A stretch of DNA of 32,089 nt from Solirubrobacterales bacterium (GTDB lineage Bacteria; Actinomycetota; Thermoleophilia; Solirubrobacterales; Solirubrobacteraceae). The translations under genes and the position numbers were made by a program. The notes beneath the pieces are model-generated. The model ran no database searches. It saw only the letters and a list, made by a program, of their open reading frames with translations, and was not told where the DNA came from. Shown in pieces: positions 26,037 through 32,089 of the stretch (position 1 is the first letter of the stretch; every line of letters begins with the position of its first letter). The stretch covers positions 1 through 32,089 of the forward strand of contig JAFAPR010000317.1 in NCBI GenBank assembly GCA_019247075.1, in the 5' to 3' direction.

Positions 26037-27582
26037 GCTCGCCGCCCGGACCGAGTGACGCCGCCCCCAGCTCTTCTCCGGGGGCGCCCGCGCGCTGACG
26101 GAGCGCCAGCGCGCTCAGCACGTGCTCCCGGGTCACGCGCGGCGAGCGGTCGAGGTCCGCGATCGTCCTCGCCACCCGCAGCACCCGGTGACGGCCTCGG
26201 GCGCTCAGCGCTCCGACTGCGTAAGCCCGGCCGAGCAGCTGGTCTGTCCGCGCGTCCAGGGGGACCAGCCTGCGCAGGAGACGTACGTCCATCTCGCCGT
26301 TGCAGCGTGCCACCGTTGCGGCCAGCCGCGCACGCTGGCGCTCGCGCGCATCGGCGACCCGTTCGCGCGCCGCCGATGAGGTGGTGGCTGGTGGCCCACG
26401 AAGCTCCGCCTCGGTGGGCCGCTGCACGTTGACCAGCAGGTCGAGGCGATCGAGCAGCGGGCCGCTCAAGCGGCGCTGGTGGCGCCTGAGCTCCGGTTCT
26501 CCGCAACGGCATCTGTCCCCCACGCCGGCGAACCCGCAAGGACAGGGGTTCGTCGCGGCGACCAGCATAAACGCGGTCGGGAAGGAAAGCGCCCGCTGTC
26601 CGCGGACGATCGTGACATGGCCATCCTCGAGCGGCTGGCGCAGGGCGTCGAGGCTTGAGCGCTGAAACTCGGCCAACTCGTCGAGGAAGAGGACGCCGTG
26701 GTGGGCGAGCGTGGCTTCCCCCGGTCGGGGCGGCGAGCCACCGCCGACGAGTCCCGCCGGGGAGATCGTGTGATGGGGGGCGCGAAAGGGGCGGCTGGTG
26801 AGCAGTCCGTCGGCGTGCAGTCCGGCGACGCTGTGGATTCTGGTCACCTCAAGCGCCTCCGCCCTGGTCATCGCGGGCAAGATCGAAGGCAGCCTGCGCG
26901 CGAGCATCGTCTTGCCGGTTCCGGGCGGCCCTTCGAGCAGCAGATTGTGTTCACCGGCGGCCGCGATCTGCAGCGCCAACACCCCAGCGGCCTGGCCCCT
27001 GATATCGGCCAGGTCTGGACCAGGGCGCGTCGCGGGAGGGCGCGGCTTGGGTGGCGGGAGTGGCGGTGGTTGACTCCCCATGACGACATCTGCCGCCTCG
27101 GACAGGGTGGCGACGCCCGCGACCTGAAGGCCTCCGACCAGCGCCGCTTCGCGCGCTCGTTCCCGCGGGACGATGAGACGGCCGATGGTCGCCCGCCGCG
27201 CGCCTTCGGCCACCGCCAGGGCGCCGGGAGAGTCGCGCAGCGCGCCAGTCAGCGACAGCTCGCCGAATACCGCGTAGCACTCGACCGCCTTGGCCGAGAT
27301 CTGTTCGCTGGCCGCCAGCACCGCCAGCGCCAGCGCGGCGTCGAAACCCGGCCCCACCTTGCGCAGGAAGGCAGGTGCGAGGTTGGCGGTGATTCGCCTC
27401 TGCGGAAACTCGTAGCCGGAATTGTCGATCGCCGAATGGACCCGCTCGCGCGACTCGCGCACGGCGGCGTCGCCCAGCCCGACGATCGCAAACGCGGGCA
27501 GACCCGAGCGGATGTCCACCTCGACCCACACCTGACGGGGGTCGACCCCGTCGATCGCGAACGTGCAGACCCGGGCGAGCAC
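26026..27582 (-). CDS. comM: YifB/ComM family AAA+ ATPase (Mg-chelatase-like)
   Basis: A 518-residue ATPase; ComM of Vibrio and Haemophilus is a branch-migration helicase that extends recombination during transformation. GTG 27582 is chosen because it yields LARVCTFAIDGVDP after Met, the usual family start. The N-terminal Lon-like domain has VEVDIRSGLPAFAIVGL and ESRERVHSAI. The AAA+ core carries Walker A GPPGTGKT (about residues 218-225), Walker B GVLFLDELAEF, and a zinc-binding cluster NPCPCGFAG...CRCG. The C-terminal Mg-chelatase domain ends with RVARTIADLDRS. Overlaps dprA; divergent from yraN with a 139-base gap. Confidence 0.94.
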   Translation of the reverse strand: MLARVCTFAIDGVDPRQVWVEVDIRSGLPAFAIVGLGDAAVRESRERVHSAIDNSGYEFPQRRITANLAPAFLRKVGPGFDAALALAVLAASEQISAKAVECYAVFGELSLTGALRDSPGALAVAEGARRATIGRLIVPRERAREAALVGGLQVAGVATLSEAADVVMGSQPPPLPPPKPRPPATRPGPDLADIRGQAAGVLALQIAAAGEHNLLLEGPPGTGKTMLARRLPSILPAMTRAEALEVTRIHSVAGLHADGLLTSRPFRAPHHTISPAGLVGGGSPPRPGEATLAHHGVLFLDELAEFQRSSLDALRQPLEDGHVTIVRGQRALSFPTAFMLVAATNPCPCGFAGVGDRCRCGEPELRRHQRRLSGPLLDRLDLLVNVQRPTEAELRGPPATTSSAARERVADARERQRARLAATVARCNGEMDVRLLRRLVPLDARTDQLLGRAYAVGALSARGRHRVLRVARTIADLDRSPRVTREHVLSALALRQRAGAPGEELGAASLGPGGELVA

Positions 27583-27721
27583 CGCCGCAACGCTATTGAG
27601 AGACCGATCACGCGTGGGTGACGGCGCTTGAAAAAGCGGCGGCGCCCCGCGCGCGCTTCGGCGCAAGGTTGGCGCAGTCCGTGTCCCAACCGTTACAGGT
27701 TCAGCTGTACGGTCGGGTTCC

Positions 27722-28123
27722 ATGGACGGCGAGGCGCTTCGTGCACGCAGCCTGGGTCGGCTCGGCGAGGACGTGGCGGCCGATCATCTCGTGCGGCGCG
27801 GGTTCGCGATCCTCCAGCGCAACTACCGGACCCGCTGGGGCGAGATCGACATCGTCGCCTTCGACGGGCGCACTCTGGTCTTCTGCGAGGTCAAGTCGCG
27901 GGGGTCAGCGCGAGCCGGCGGACGGCCTGGACCAGCGGCCGTGGCGCCTCTTGAGTCGCTGCGCCCGCGCAAGCGGGCACAGGTGCGGAGGATGGCCACC
28001 AGCTGGATGAATGAGCGGTTCGAGCGTCCGTTCGCGGCGGAACTCAGGTTCGATGCGATCGGCGTTACGTTTGACCGGCGCGGTGCGCTGCTCGGTCTCG
28101 AGCACCTCGAGGGAGCCTTCTAG
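27722..28123 (+). CDS. yraN: YraN family (UPF0102) endonuclease-like protein
   Basis: A 133-residue protein with the restriction-endonuclease-like fold of the UPF0102 family. Motifs visible: LGRLGEDVAADHLVRRGF, RNYRTRWGEIDIVAFDG (Asp in GEIDIVA) and LVFCEVKSRG (Glu-x-Lys), which together make a PD-(D/E)xK active site. The biochemical role is not settled; it usually sits between rnhB and comM. Here it lies on the plus strand, opposite to those neighbours. The start ATG 27722 follows GGTCGGGTTCC without a clear Shine-Dalgarno. Confidence 0.92.
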   Translation: MDGEALRARSLGRLGEDVAADHLVRRGFAILQRNYRTRWGEIDIVAFDGRTLVFCEVKSRGSARAGGRPGPAAVAPLESLRPRKRAQVRRMATSWMNERFERPFAAELRFDAIGVTFDRRGALLGLEHLEGAF

Positions 28124-28176
28124 GACGGCGCTGGCAAGGGGCACCCTTGACCCTCCGATGCGTCATCGAAATTGGG

Positions 28177-28182
28177 TATAAG
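28177..28182 (+). promoter_or_regulatory. Possible -10 element for the stress-protein gene
   Basis: TATAAG stands out in GC-rich sequence 58 bases before the ATG at 28241. A TTGACC at 28147-28152 is 24 bases away, too far for a standard -35. It could be used by an alternative sigma factor. Weak evidence. Confidence 0.25.
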
Positions 28183-28240
28183 AGGTCCGTCAGCGCCGCT
28201 GAAATCTCTTGAAGTTCGTCGATCCGCTCGCGGAGAAAAA

Positions 28241-28714
28241 ATGTCAGCCGAGGATCCGAAGGGCCCAGTGATTCTGTGTTGGGATGGATCGAGCAGCGCA
28301 AGCCGTTCGATCGAGCACGCAGCCCGGATCCTTGGGCAGCGTCGCCGGGCGATCGTGTTATTCGCGCACGTCCCGGTGGAGGCTCATGGTGGCGTTGTCG
28401 GCGTCCTCACCGGCCGACCGTCTCCGGACGCTCCGATCATGGGCGCCGCAGATGCGGAAGGCCTCCTCGAGGAGGGGGTTCGGATAGCGGGGGAGGCGGG
28501 TTTCGAGGCCTCCGGCCTGCGCATCGCGGCCGATCGCAAGACGGCGGAGATCATCGTCGAGACGGCAAAGGAGCAGGATGCGATGCTCGTCGTGATGGGC
28601 CAGCGTGGTCGGACTGGTCTCAAGTCGACGCTGCTAGGTCTCGGCTCGGTCGCTCAGCAAGTCCTTGGCACCTACGGCGGTGCGGTGTTGCTGGTGGGGC
28701 CGACCCCGGCCTGA
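28241..28714 (+). CDS. Universal stress protein (UspA family)
   Basis: A 157-residue single-domain USP. After PVILCWDGSSSASRSIEHAA (ATP-binding Asp) the protein ends with MLVVMGQRGRTGLKSTLLGLGSVAQQ (split motif), the nucleotide-binding G-x2-G-x9-G-S/T region. Here the stretch between the second Gly and the final Gly-Ser is about two residues longer than usual, so ATP binding needs checking. Start ATG 28241 has GGAG six bases upstream; the longer open frame upstream lacks family sequence. It stands as a single gene on the plus strand, convergent with rnhB. USPs in Actinobacteria often respond to hypoxia or dormancy; nothing here shows that directly. Confidence 0.9.
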   Translation: MSAEDPKGPVILCWDGSSSASRSIEHAARILGQRRRAIVLFAHVPVEAHGGVVGVLTGRPSPDAPIMGAADAEGLLEEGVRIAGEAGFEASGLRIAADRKTAEIIVETAKEQDAMLVVMGQRGRTGLKSTLLGLGSVAQQVLGTYGGAVLLVGPTPA

Positions 28715-28772
28715 GGCCCCTACGACAGCTCAACCGCCGAGCAGATCCGCGAGCTCGTTGCGGATAGAGGCG

Positions 28773-29402
28773 CTATTGCGGCCAGCTGAGCTGCTGGTAG
28801 GCGATCGACTGAAACGAGAGCCGATGCAGCGGAGAGACGCCCAGCCGCTCTATCGCCTCTCGATGCTCGGGTGTCGAGTAGCCGACATGCTGGGCGAATT
28901 GGAAACCGGGGTGCGCGTGGTCCGCGCGGCGCATGTACCGATCGCGCGTCTCCTTGGCGATCACGGAGGCGGCCGCGATCGCGGCACTGCGGGCATCGCC
29001 GCCGACCACTGCGCGGCTGCCGGGCCCACCCAGGGAGAAGCCGTCGCTGAGGCAGATGCAGCCGTCGCACCAGACGCGGCGCAGAGCGTCGCGCAGCGCG
29101 GCGAGATTGGTGGCGTGCAGGCCGCGAACGTCGATGCCCGGCGCGCAGCGCGAGACGATCGCCACCCGGGTTGCGATGCGCAAGATCACCGTGAACAGCT
29201 CCGCGCGGGTCTCGGGCGTGTGCTGCTTGGAGTCGTTCAGCGCCCCCAGTGAGCGCACATCCCCGGGGCGCAGCCGCTCGAGATCGAACAGCACGGCCGC
29301 TGCCACAAGCGGACCCGCCAGCGAGCCTCGACCGGCCTCGTCGGCGCCGGCCACGAACCGTGCCCCGAGAGCGCGGTCAAAGGAAAAGAGGCGCCGGCCC
29401 AT
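28773..29402 (-). CDS. rnhB: Ribonuclease HII
   Basis: A 209-residue enzyme removing single ribonucleotides and RNA from DNA. The start ATG 29402 (MGRRLFSFDRALG) is supported by the short spacing after lepB; the frame is open further upstream inside lepB. Catalytic residues: Asp21-Glu22 in AGADEAGRGSLAGPL, Asp in CLSDGFSL and Asp in VGGDARSAAIAAASVIAK. The C-terminal HPGFQFAQHVGYSTPEH is typical. It follows lepB by 13 bases as in many Actinobacteria. Confidence 0.95.
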   Translation of the reverse strand: MGRRLFSFDRALGARFVAGADEAGRGSLAGPLVAAAVLFDLERLRPGDVRSLGALNDSKQHTPETRAELFTVILRIATRVAIVSRCAPGIDVRGLHATNLAALRDALRRVWCDGCICLSDGFSLGGPGSRAVVGGDARSAAIAAASVIAKETRDRYMRRADHAHPGFQFAQHVGYSTPEHREAIERLGVSPLHRLSFQSIAYQQLSWPQ

Positions 29403-29415
29403 GCGGCGCTGACCC

Positions 29416-30045
29416 CTAGAGGAAGCCGATGCGATCCGGGGGCCAGTAGGTGAAGAAGGCGGTCCCGATGATCCACTTCGACGGGACCGGCCCCCAGAAG
29501 CGGCTGTCGTCCGAGTCTCCACGGTTGTCTCCCATCATGAAGTACTCGCCGGGCGGAACGGTAATCGGCTTGGGCAGATTGCACTCCGGGACCCCGCCGC
29601 ACGGCTCTATGTAAGAAGCCTTCTCGCGGACGCCGTTGCGGATCACGTAGCCGTTGACGATCGAGATGCGGTCTCCCGGGAGGCCCACGACGCGTTTTAT
29701 GTATGTCTGGTTGGACTCGCGCGGGACGGGCTTGCCGCAAGCCTGCGCATGACCGGGCCCTTGGTTCGGGTTTCCGCAGATGGGATTGTCCGGATTGGCG
29801 CCCGCCGGCGGGTGAAAGACCACGATGTCGCCCAGACCGGGGTTGCCGGCCAGGCGGTTGGTCAGCACGCGCTGGCCGATCGTGAGCGTGGGCTCCATCG
29901 AGCCGCTGGGGATGCGGTAAGGCTTGACGACGAAGGCCTGCACAAGCAGTGCGATCCCGATCGCGACCGCGACCGTGAACAGAAGCTCGACGAGGGACTT
30001 GATGCCGGACCTGGCGGCACCTTTGGTACGACCGGTCATCGTCAT
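29416..30045 (-). CDS. lepB: Signal peptidase I
   Basis: A 209-residue membrane protease that cleaves Sec and Tat signal peptides outside the membrane. One membrane helix (residues about 18-40, LLFTVAVAIGIALLVQAF) is followed by box B RIPSGSMEPTL with nucleophile Ser49 and box D YIKRVVGLPGD with general base Lys117. Box E is GDNRGDSDDSRFWGPV. A loop of some 25 residues before the Lys region holds two cysteines (Cys90, Cys103), and CGGVPEC lies later, so extracellular disulfides are possible. Start ATG 30045 or the second ATG at 30039. Immediately upstream is a fragment of another signal peptidase. Confidence 0.96.
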   Translation of the reverse strand: MTMTGRTKGAARSGIKSLVELLFTVAVAIGIALLVQAFVVKPYRIPSGSMEPTLTIGQRVLTNRLAGNPGLGDIVVFHPPAGANPDNPICGNPNQGPGHAQACGKPVPRESNQTYIKRVVGLPGDRISIVNGYVIRNGVREKASYIEPCGGVPECNLPKPITVPPGEYFMMGDNRGDSDDSRFWGPVPSKWIIGTAFFTYWPPDRIGFL

Positions 30046-30126
30046 CTACAGGAACCCGCTGCGGTCGGGGGGCAGGTGGCCGAGAGGCACCTCGCCGATG
30101 ATCCAGGAGGCCCGAATCGGCCTCCA
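30046..30126 (-). pseudogene. Remnant of a second signal peptidase I (C-terminal end only)
   Basis: In the rplS-lepB gap the minus strand reads WRPIRASWIIG, then EVPLGHLPPDRSGFL and a TAG. It matches the end of the intact LepB next door (WGPVPSKWIIG ... WPPDRIGFL). The two DNA stretches align without gaps over about 84 bases, roughly 60% identical by eye. The TAG is directly followed by the ATG of lepB. It has no own start, membrane helix or catalytic residues. It looks like what is left of a tandem lepB copy after deletion of its front part. Confidence 0.7.
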
Positions 30127-30142
30127 GGCATCCCTCCGGGCG

Positions 30143-30640
30143 TCACTCCTGCGCTTCGTCCGCGTCGCCGGCGGCTGAGTCCTCGGCGGCTGACTCATCC
30201 GCGACGCCGGTGTCCTTGGCGCCGGCCGCGTCAGGGGCCGGTTCAGCGGGCTGCTCGGCATATACAAGCTCCCGTTCGACGAGCTCCTCCGGTCCCGTGG
30301 AGCGCCGCTCGCGGACCCGAGCTCGCTTGCCCACGCGGGAGCGCAGGTAGTACAGCTTGGCTCGCCGGACGTCACCCCTGGCGGCCACCTCGATCCGTTC
30401 GATTTTCGGCGAGTGCAGAGGGAAGGTCCGCTCCACCCCCACACCAAACGACTGCTTTCTCACGGTAAATGTCTCTCTCGCACCGTGCCCCTGGCGCTTG
30501 ATCACGACGCCCTCGAACACCTGCGTGCGCCGGCGGGTGCCCTCGATCACCTGGAAGTGGACGCGCAGGCGGTCGCCGGCGTCGAATTTCGGCACGCGGC
30601 GAAGCTGGGCGCGCTCAAGGCTGTCGATCACGGTGCTCAT
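30143..30640 (-). CDS. rplS: Ribosomal protein L19
   Basis: A 165-residue large-subunit protein at the 30S-50S interface. Start ATG 30640 gives [14 protein letters not shown]. Family segments are [54 protein letters not shown] and the [18 protein letters not shown] end. L19 is normally about 115 residues; here an acidic, Ala/Glu/Asp-rich tail of about 50 residues follows (from roughly residue 115), probably disordered. It follows trmD as usual. Confidence 0.96.
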   Translation of the reverse strand: MSTVIDSLERAQLRRVPKFDAGDRLRVHFQVIEGTRRRTQVFEGVVIKRQGHGARETFTVRKQSFGVGVERTFPLHSPKIERIEVAARGDVRRAKLYYLRSRVGKRARVRERRSTGPEELVERELVYAEQPAEPAPDAAGAKDTGVADESAAEDSAAGDADEAQE

Positions 30641-30690
30641 CTGAAACCGGGGGGCGAGGGCCGCCAGAAGCCGGGACAGCAACGATGGGC

Positions 30691-30714
30691 GGTGCCCCGA
30701 CCGCGCGGGGCGCC
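30691..30714 (-). promoter_or_regulatory. Hairpin between trmD and rplS
   Basis: A 9-bp stem (30691-30699 with 30706-30714, one G-U) closes a 6-base loop and begins at the trmD stop codon. It is about 50 bases before the rplS start. It could be an attenuator or a processing site that lets the two genes be expressed at different levels. The structure is visible; function is inferred. Confidence 0.35.
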
Positions 30715-31400
30715 TATGGTAGCGGACGTCCCGTCGCCCGCGAACGACTCTGCGCCAGGCGCCACTCCCGGATGCGGGCGTGGTGGCCGGAGAGCAGAAC
30801 CTCGGGCACCCGCCAGCCGCGGTGGTCCGCTGGACGGGTGTAGTGCGGGTACTCCGGAGCGCCCTCCAGCGCCGTTGAGAAGGACTCCTCCACCGGCGAG
30901 GTGGCGTCCCCGAGAGCGCCCGGCAGCTTGCGCAGTACCGCGTCGACCACGACCATGGCGGCCAGCTCGCCGCCCGACAGCACGTAGCGACCGATCGACA
31001 GGCAGCCGCTCGAGAAGTGCTCGATGATCCGTTCGTCGAAACCCTCGTAGCGGCCGCACAGAAGCGTCAGCGCGGGCTCGGCGGCCAGCTCTGAAACGAG
31101 CGACTCATCGAGCAGCTGCCCCGAGGGAGCCAGCGCCAGGACCCGCCGGCGCTCTGGCAACACCACGGGGTCGATGCCGTAGCGTGCTCGCAGCGCGGCC
31201 TCGACCACGTCGACCCGCAGCACCATGCCCGCACCCCCGCCAAAGGGGGTGTCGTCGACCTGGCCCGCCCGCAAGGGCGTGTGGTCGCGGTAGTTCACGT
31301 ACCCAAGCGCGTGTCCGTGAGCGAGAGCGCTGACCACGTGGTGCTGGCGGGCGAACCATCCGAAGGCCGCGGGAAAGAGCGTGAAGACGTCGATCTCCAC
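30714..31400 (-). CDS. trmD: tRNA (guanine37-N1)-methyltransferase
   Basis: A 228-residue SPOUT-class enzyme that makes m1G37 in tRNA and prevents frameshifting. Visible are DVFTLFP at the start, [21 protein letters not shown] (split here as a motif region), the trefoil-knot segments [13 protein letters not shown] and [20 protein letters not shown], and the C-terminal [15 protein letters not shown] and [14 protein letters not shown]. Start GTG 31400 lies two bases after the rimM stop. Essential gene; normal length. Confidence 0.96.
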   Translation of the reverse strand: MEIDVFTLFPAAFGWFARQHHVVSALAHGHALGYVNYRDHTPLRAGQVDDTPFGGGAGMVLRVDVVEAALRARYGIDPVVLPERRRVLALAPSGQLLDESLVSELAAEPALTLLCGRYEGFDERIIEHFSSGCLSIGRYVLSGGELAAMVVVDAVLRKLPGALGDATSPVEESFSTALEGAPEYPHYTRPADHRGWRVPEVLLSGHHARIREWRLAQSRSRATGRPLP

Positions 31401-31402
31401 CG

Positions 31403-31930
31403 CTACCCGGCCGACGGCCCGCGGCAGCGGTTGGCGCCGACGCTCGAATCGGCATGCACGAAGTCGAGGGCAACCTCGATCTCCCCGCGGTCGAGGTCAA
31501 CCCCGCGCACGGCGTCGGCGACCAACGGGACGAGCAGCTCGCCTCCGGCGTCGAGCTCGACCGCGAGGGCCTCGCAGGACGGGAAAGCCTCAAGCCGCCT
31601 CACCGAACCAATGAGCCGACCGGTGGTGACGACCCGCATGCCCTCGAGGTCGTCCGCCCACCACTCGTCGTCTGGGAGCGCGGGGGCGGCTTCCCGTGAG
31701 CACAGAAGCTCCTGCCCGCGCAGCGTCTGCGCGGCCTCCCGATCCTCCAGGCCCGCGAGGCGGACGATCGGTCTAGCGTCGGTCCCGGCTCGACGCACGA
31801 TCTCGCGCTCGCTGCCGGACGCAAAGACCGTCCGCCCGGCAGACAGCAGCTGCGGCGTGGGATCGGTGACGTGGAAGCTCCCGTCCAGTCCATGGGGCCG
31901 TCCAACTCGCCCCGCTCGCAGCCAGGTCAT
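31403..31930 (-). CDS. rimM: 16S rRNA processing protein RimM
   Basis: A 175-residue factor for maturation of the 30S head. The N-terminal domain begins LRAGRVGRPHGLDGSFHV, the family signature (GRxxxxHGxxG). The PRC-barrel domain includes DDEWWADDLEGMRVV and the LVPLVADAVRGVDLDRGEIEV end. Its normal upstream partners in Actinobacteria (rpsP and a KH-domain gene) are missing because an insertion sequence ends at 31944-31945, only 13 bases before the ATG at 31930. Transcription must therefore start inside the element, in those few bases, or come from read-through of the transposase. Confidence 0.95.
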   Translation of the reverse strand: MTWLRAGRVGRPHGLDGSFHVTDPTPQLLSAGRTVFASGSEREIVRRAGTDARPIVRLAGLEDREAAQTLRGQELLCSREAAPALPDDEWWADDLEGMRVVTTGRLIGSVRRLEAFPSCEALAVELDAGGELLVPLVADAVRGVDLDRGEIEVALDFVHADSSVGANRCRGPSAG

Positions 31931-31942
31931 GCAGCGCCGGCC

Positions 31943-32089
31943 CTAGTCACCTGAGTCAGAAATCCGCTGGCAGTAGCCGGCGAGGCTGGTGAGGATCTCG
32001 TCTGCGGTTTTGTGCCAGACGTAGGGCGTGGGGTGCTCGTTCCAGTTGGCGATCCAGGTGCGGATCGAGGCGACGAGGTCGCGGACCGA
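31943..32089 (-). CDS. IS630-family transposase, C-terminal fragment cut by the window edge
   Basis: The last 48 codons of a DDE transposase entering from beyond the right edge. It contains IRTWIANWNEHPTPYVWHKT and the ADEILTSLAGYCQRISDSG end, the standard IS630 C-terminus after the last catalytic Glu. The stop TAG consists of the TA target dinucleotide plus the first flanking base (position 31943), so termination is completed by host DNA. Same orientation as the N-terminal fragment at the left edge. Confidence 0.85.
   Translation of the reverse strand, partial: SVRDLVASIRTWIANWNEHPTPYVWHKTADEILTSLAGYCQRISDSGD
31944..32089 (-). mobile_element. IS630-type insertion sequence, transposase-end side (partial)
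   Basis: The outer end is the inverted repeat TAGTCACCTGAGTC (31944-31957), 12 of 14 identical to the repeat at 133-146. TA 31944-31945 is the presumed target duplication. Transposase codes through to the repeat, leaving no non-coding margin on this side. The element borders rimM and has separated it from the upstream ribosomal operon. Confidence 0.75.

Noticed and set aside
28147-28182. TTGACC and TATAAG as a standard sigma-70 promoter for the stress-protein gene
   Set aside because: The spacer is 24 bases, well outside the usual 16-19; only the -10-like element was kept as a weak candidate.

Overview
High-GC window carrying a dense block of actinobacterial housekeeping genes, almost all on the minus strand. 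The best guess is a member of the Thermoleophilia (Solirubrobacterales-like). This rests on very high GC, many GTG starts, weak Shine-Dalgarno sequences, short spacings and the gene order rimM-trmD-rplS-lepB-rnhB ... yraN/comM-dprA ... xerC-whiG, which is the actinobacterial order. The lineage is inferred from gene content and style; no 16S or other definitive marker is present. No stretch over 300 bases lacks a gene.

Edges: both ends of the window lie inside an IS630-type insertion sequence in the same orientation. The left edge holds the first 21 codons of its transposase and one terminal inverted repeat. The right edge holds the last 48 codons and the other repeat. The right copy sits 13 bases upstream of rimM and cuts it off from its usual rpsP-side neighbours.

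Layout, left to right: zinc alcohol dehydrogenase (-); divergent secreted glycosidase-like protein (+); NUDIX hydrolase, M20-type peptidase and pyrG (-, overlapping); recN, nadK, tlyA (-); dxs and a prenyl diphosphate synthase (-); xseB-like gene, RNase HI-like gene, zinc-ribbon protein (-); EF-G-like fusA2, WhiG/FliA-type sigma factor, xerC (-); family-4 glycosyltransferase and L,D-transpeptidase (-); ilvD, two small conserved proteins, thiD (-); dprA and comM (-); yraN and a universal stress protein (+); rnhB, lepB, rplS, trmD, rimM (-).

Genes that work together: dxs and the prenyl synthase make isoprenoid precursors and allylic diphosphates. recN, dprA, comM, xerC, the xseB-like gene and two RNase H genes form a DNA-processing set. 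rimM, trmD, rplS and fusA2 serve ribosome assembly or translation. The L,D-transpeptidase, glycosyltransferase, lepB and the secreted protein belong to the cell envelope or secretion.

The most unusual non-coding structures are three perfect 24-bp palindromes laid end to end between the sigma factor and fusA2; a 166-bp TA-flanked MITE-like element inserted exactly in the stop/start junction of the xseB-like gene and the prenyl synthase; a near-perfect CRP/GlxR-type operator directly upstream of tlyA; and a decayed C-terminal fragment of a second signal peptidase between rplS and lepB. No complete defence system, CRISPR array, tRNA or rRNA was seen.
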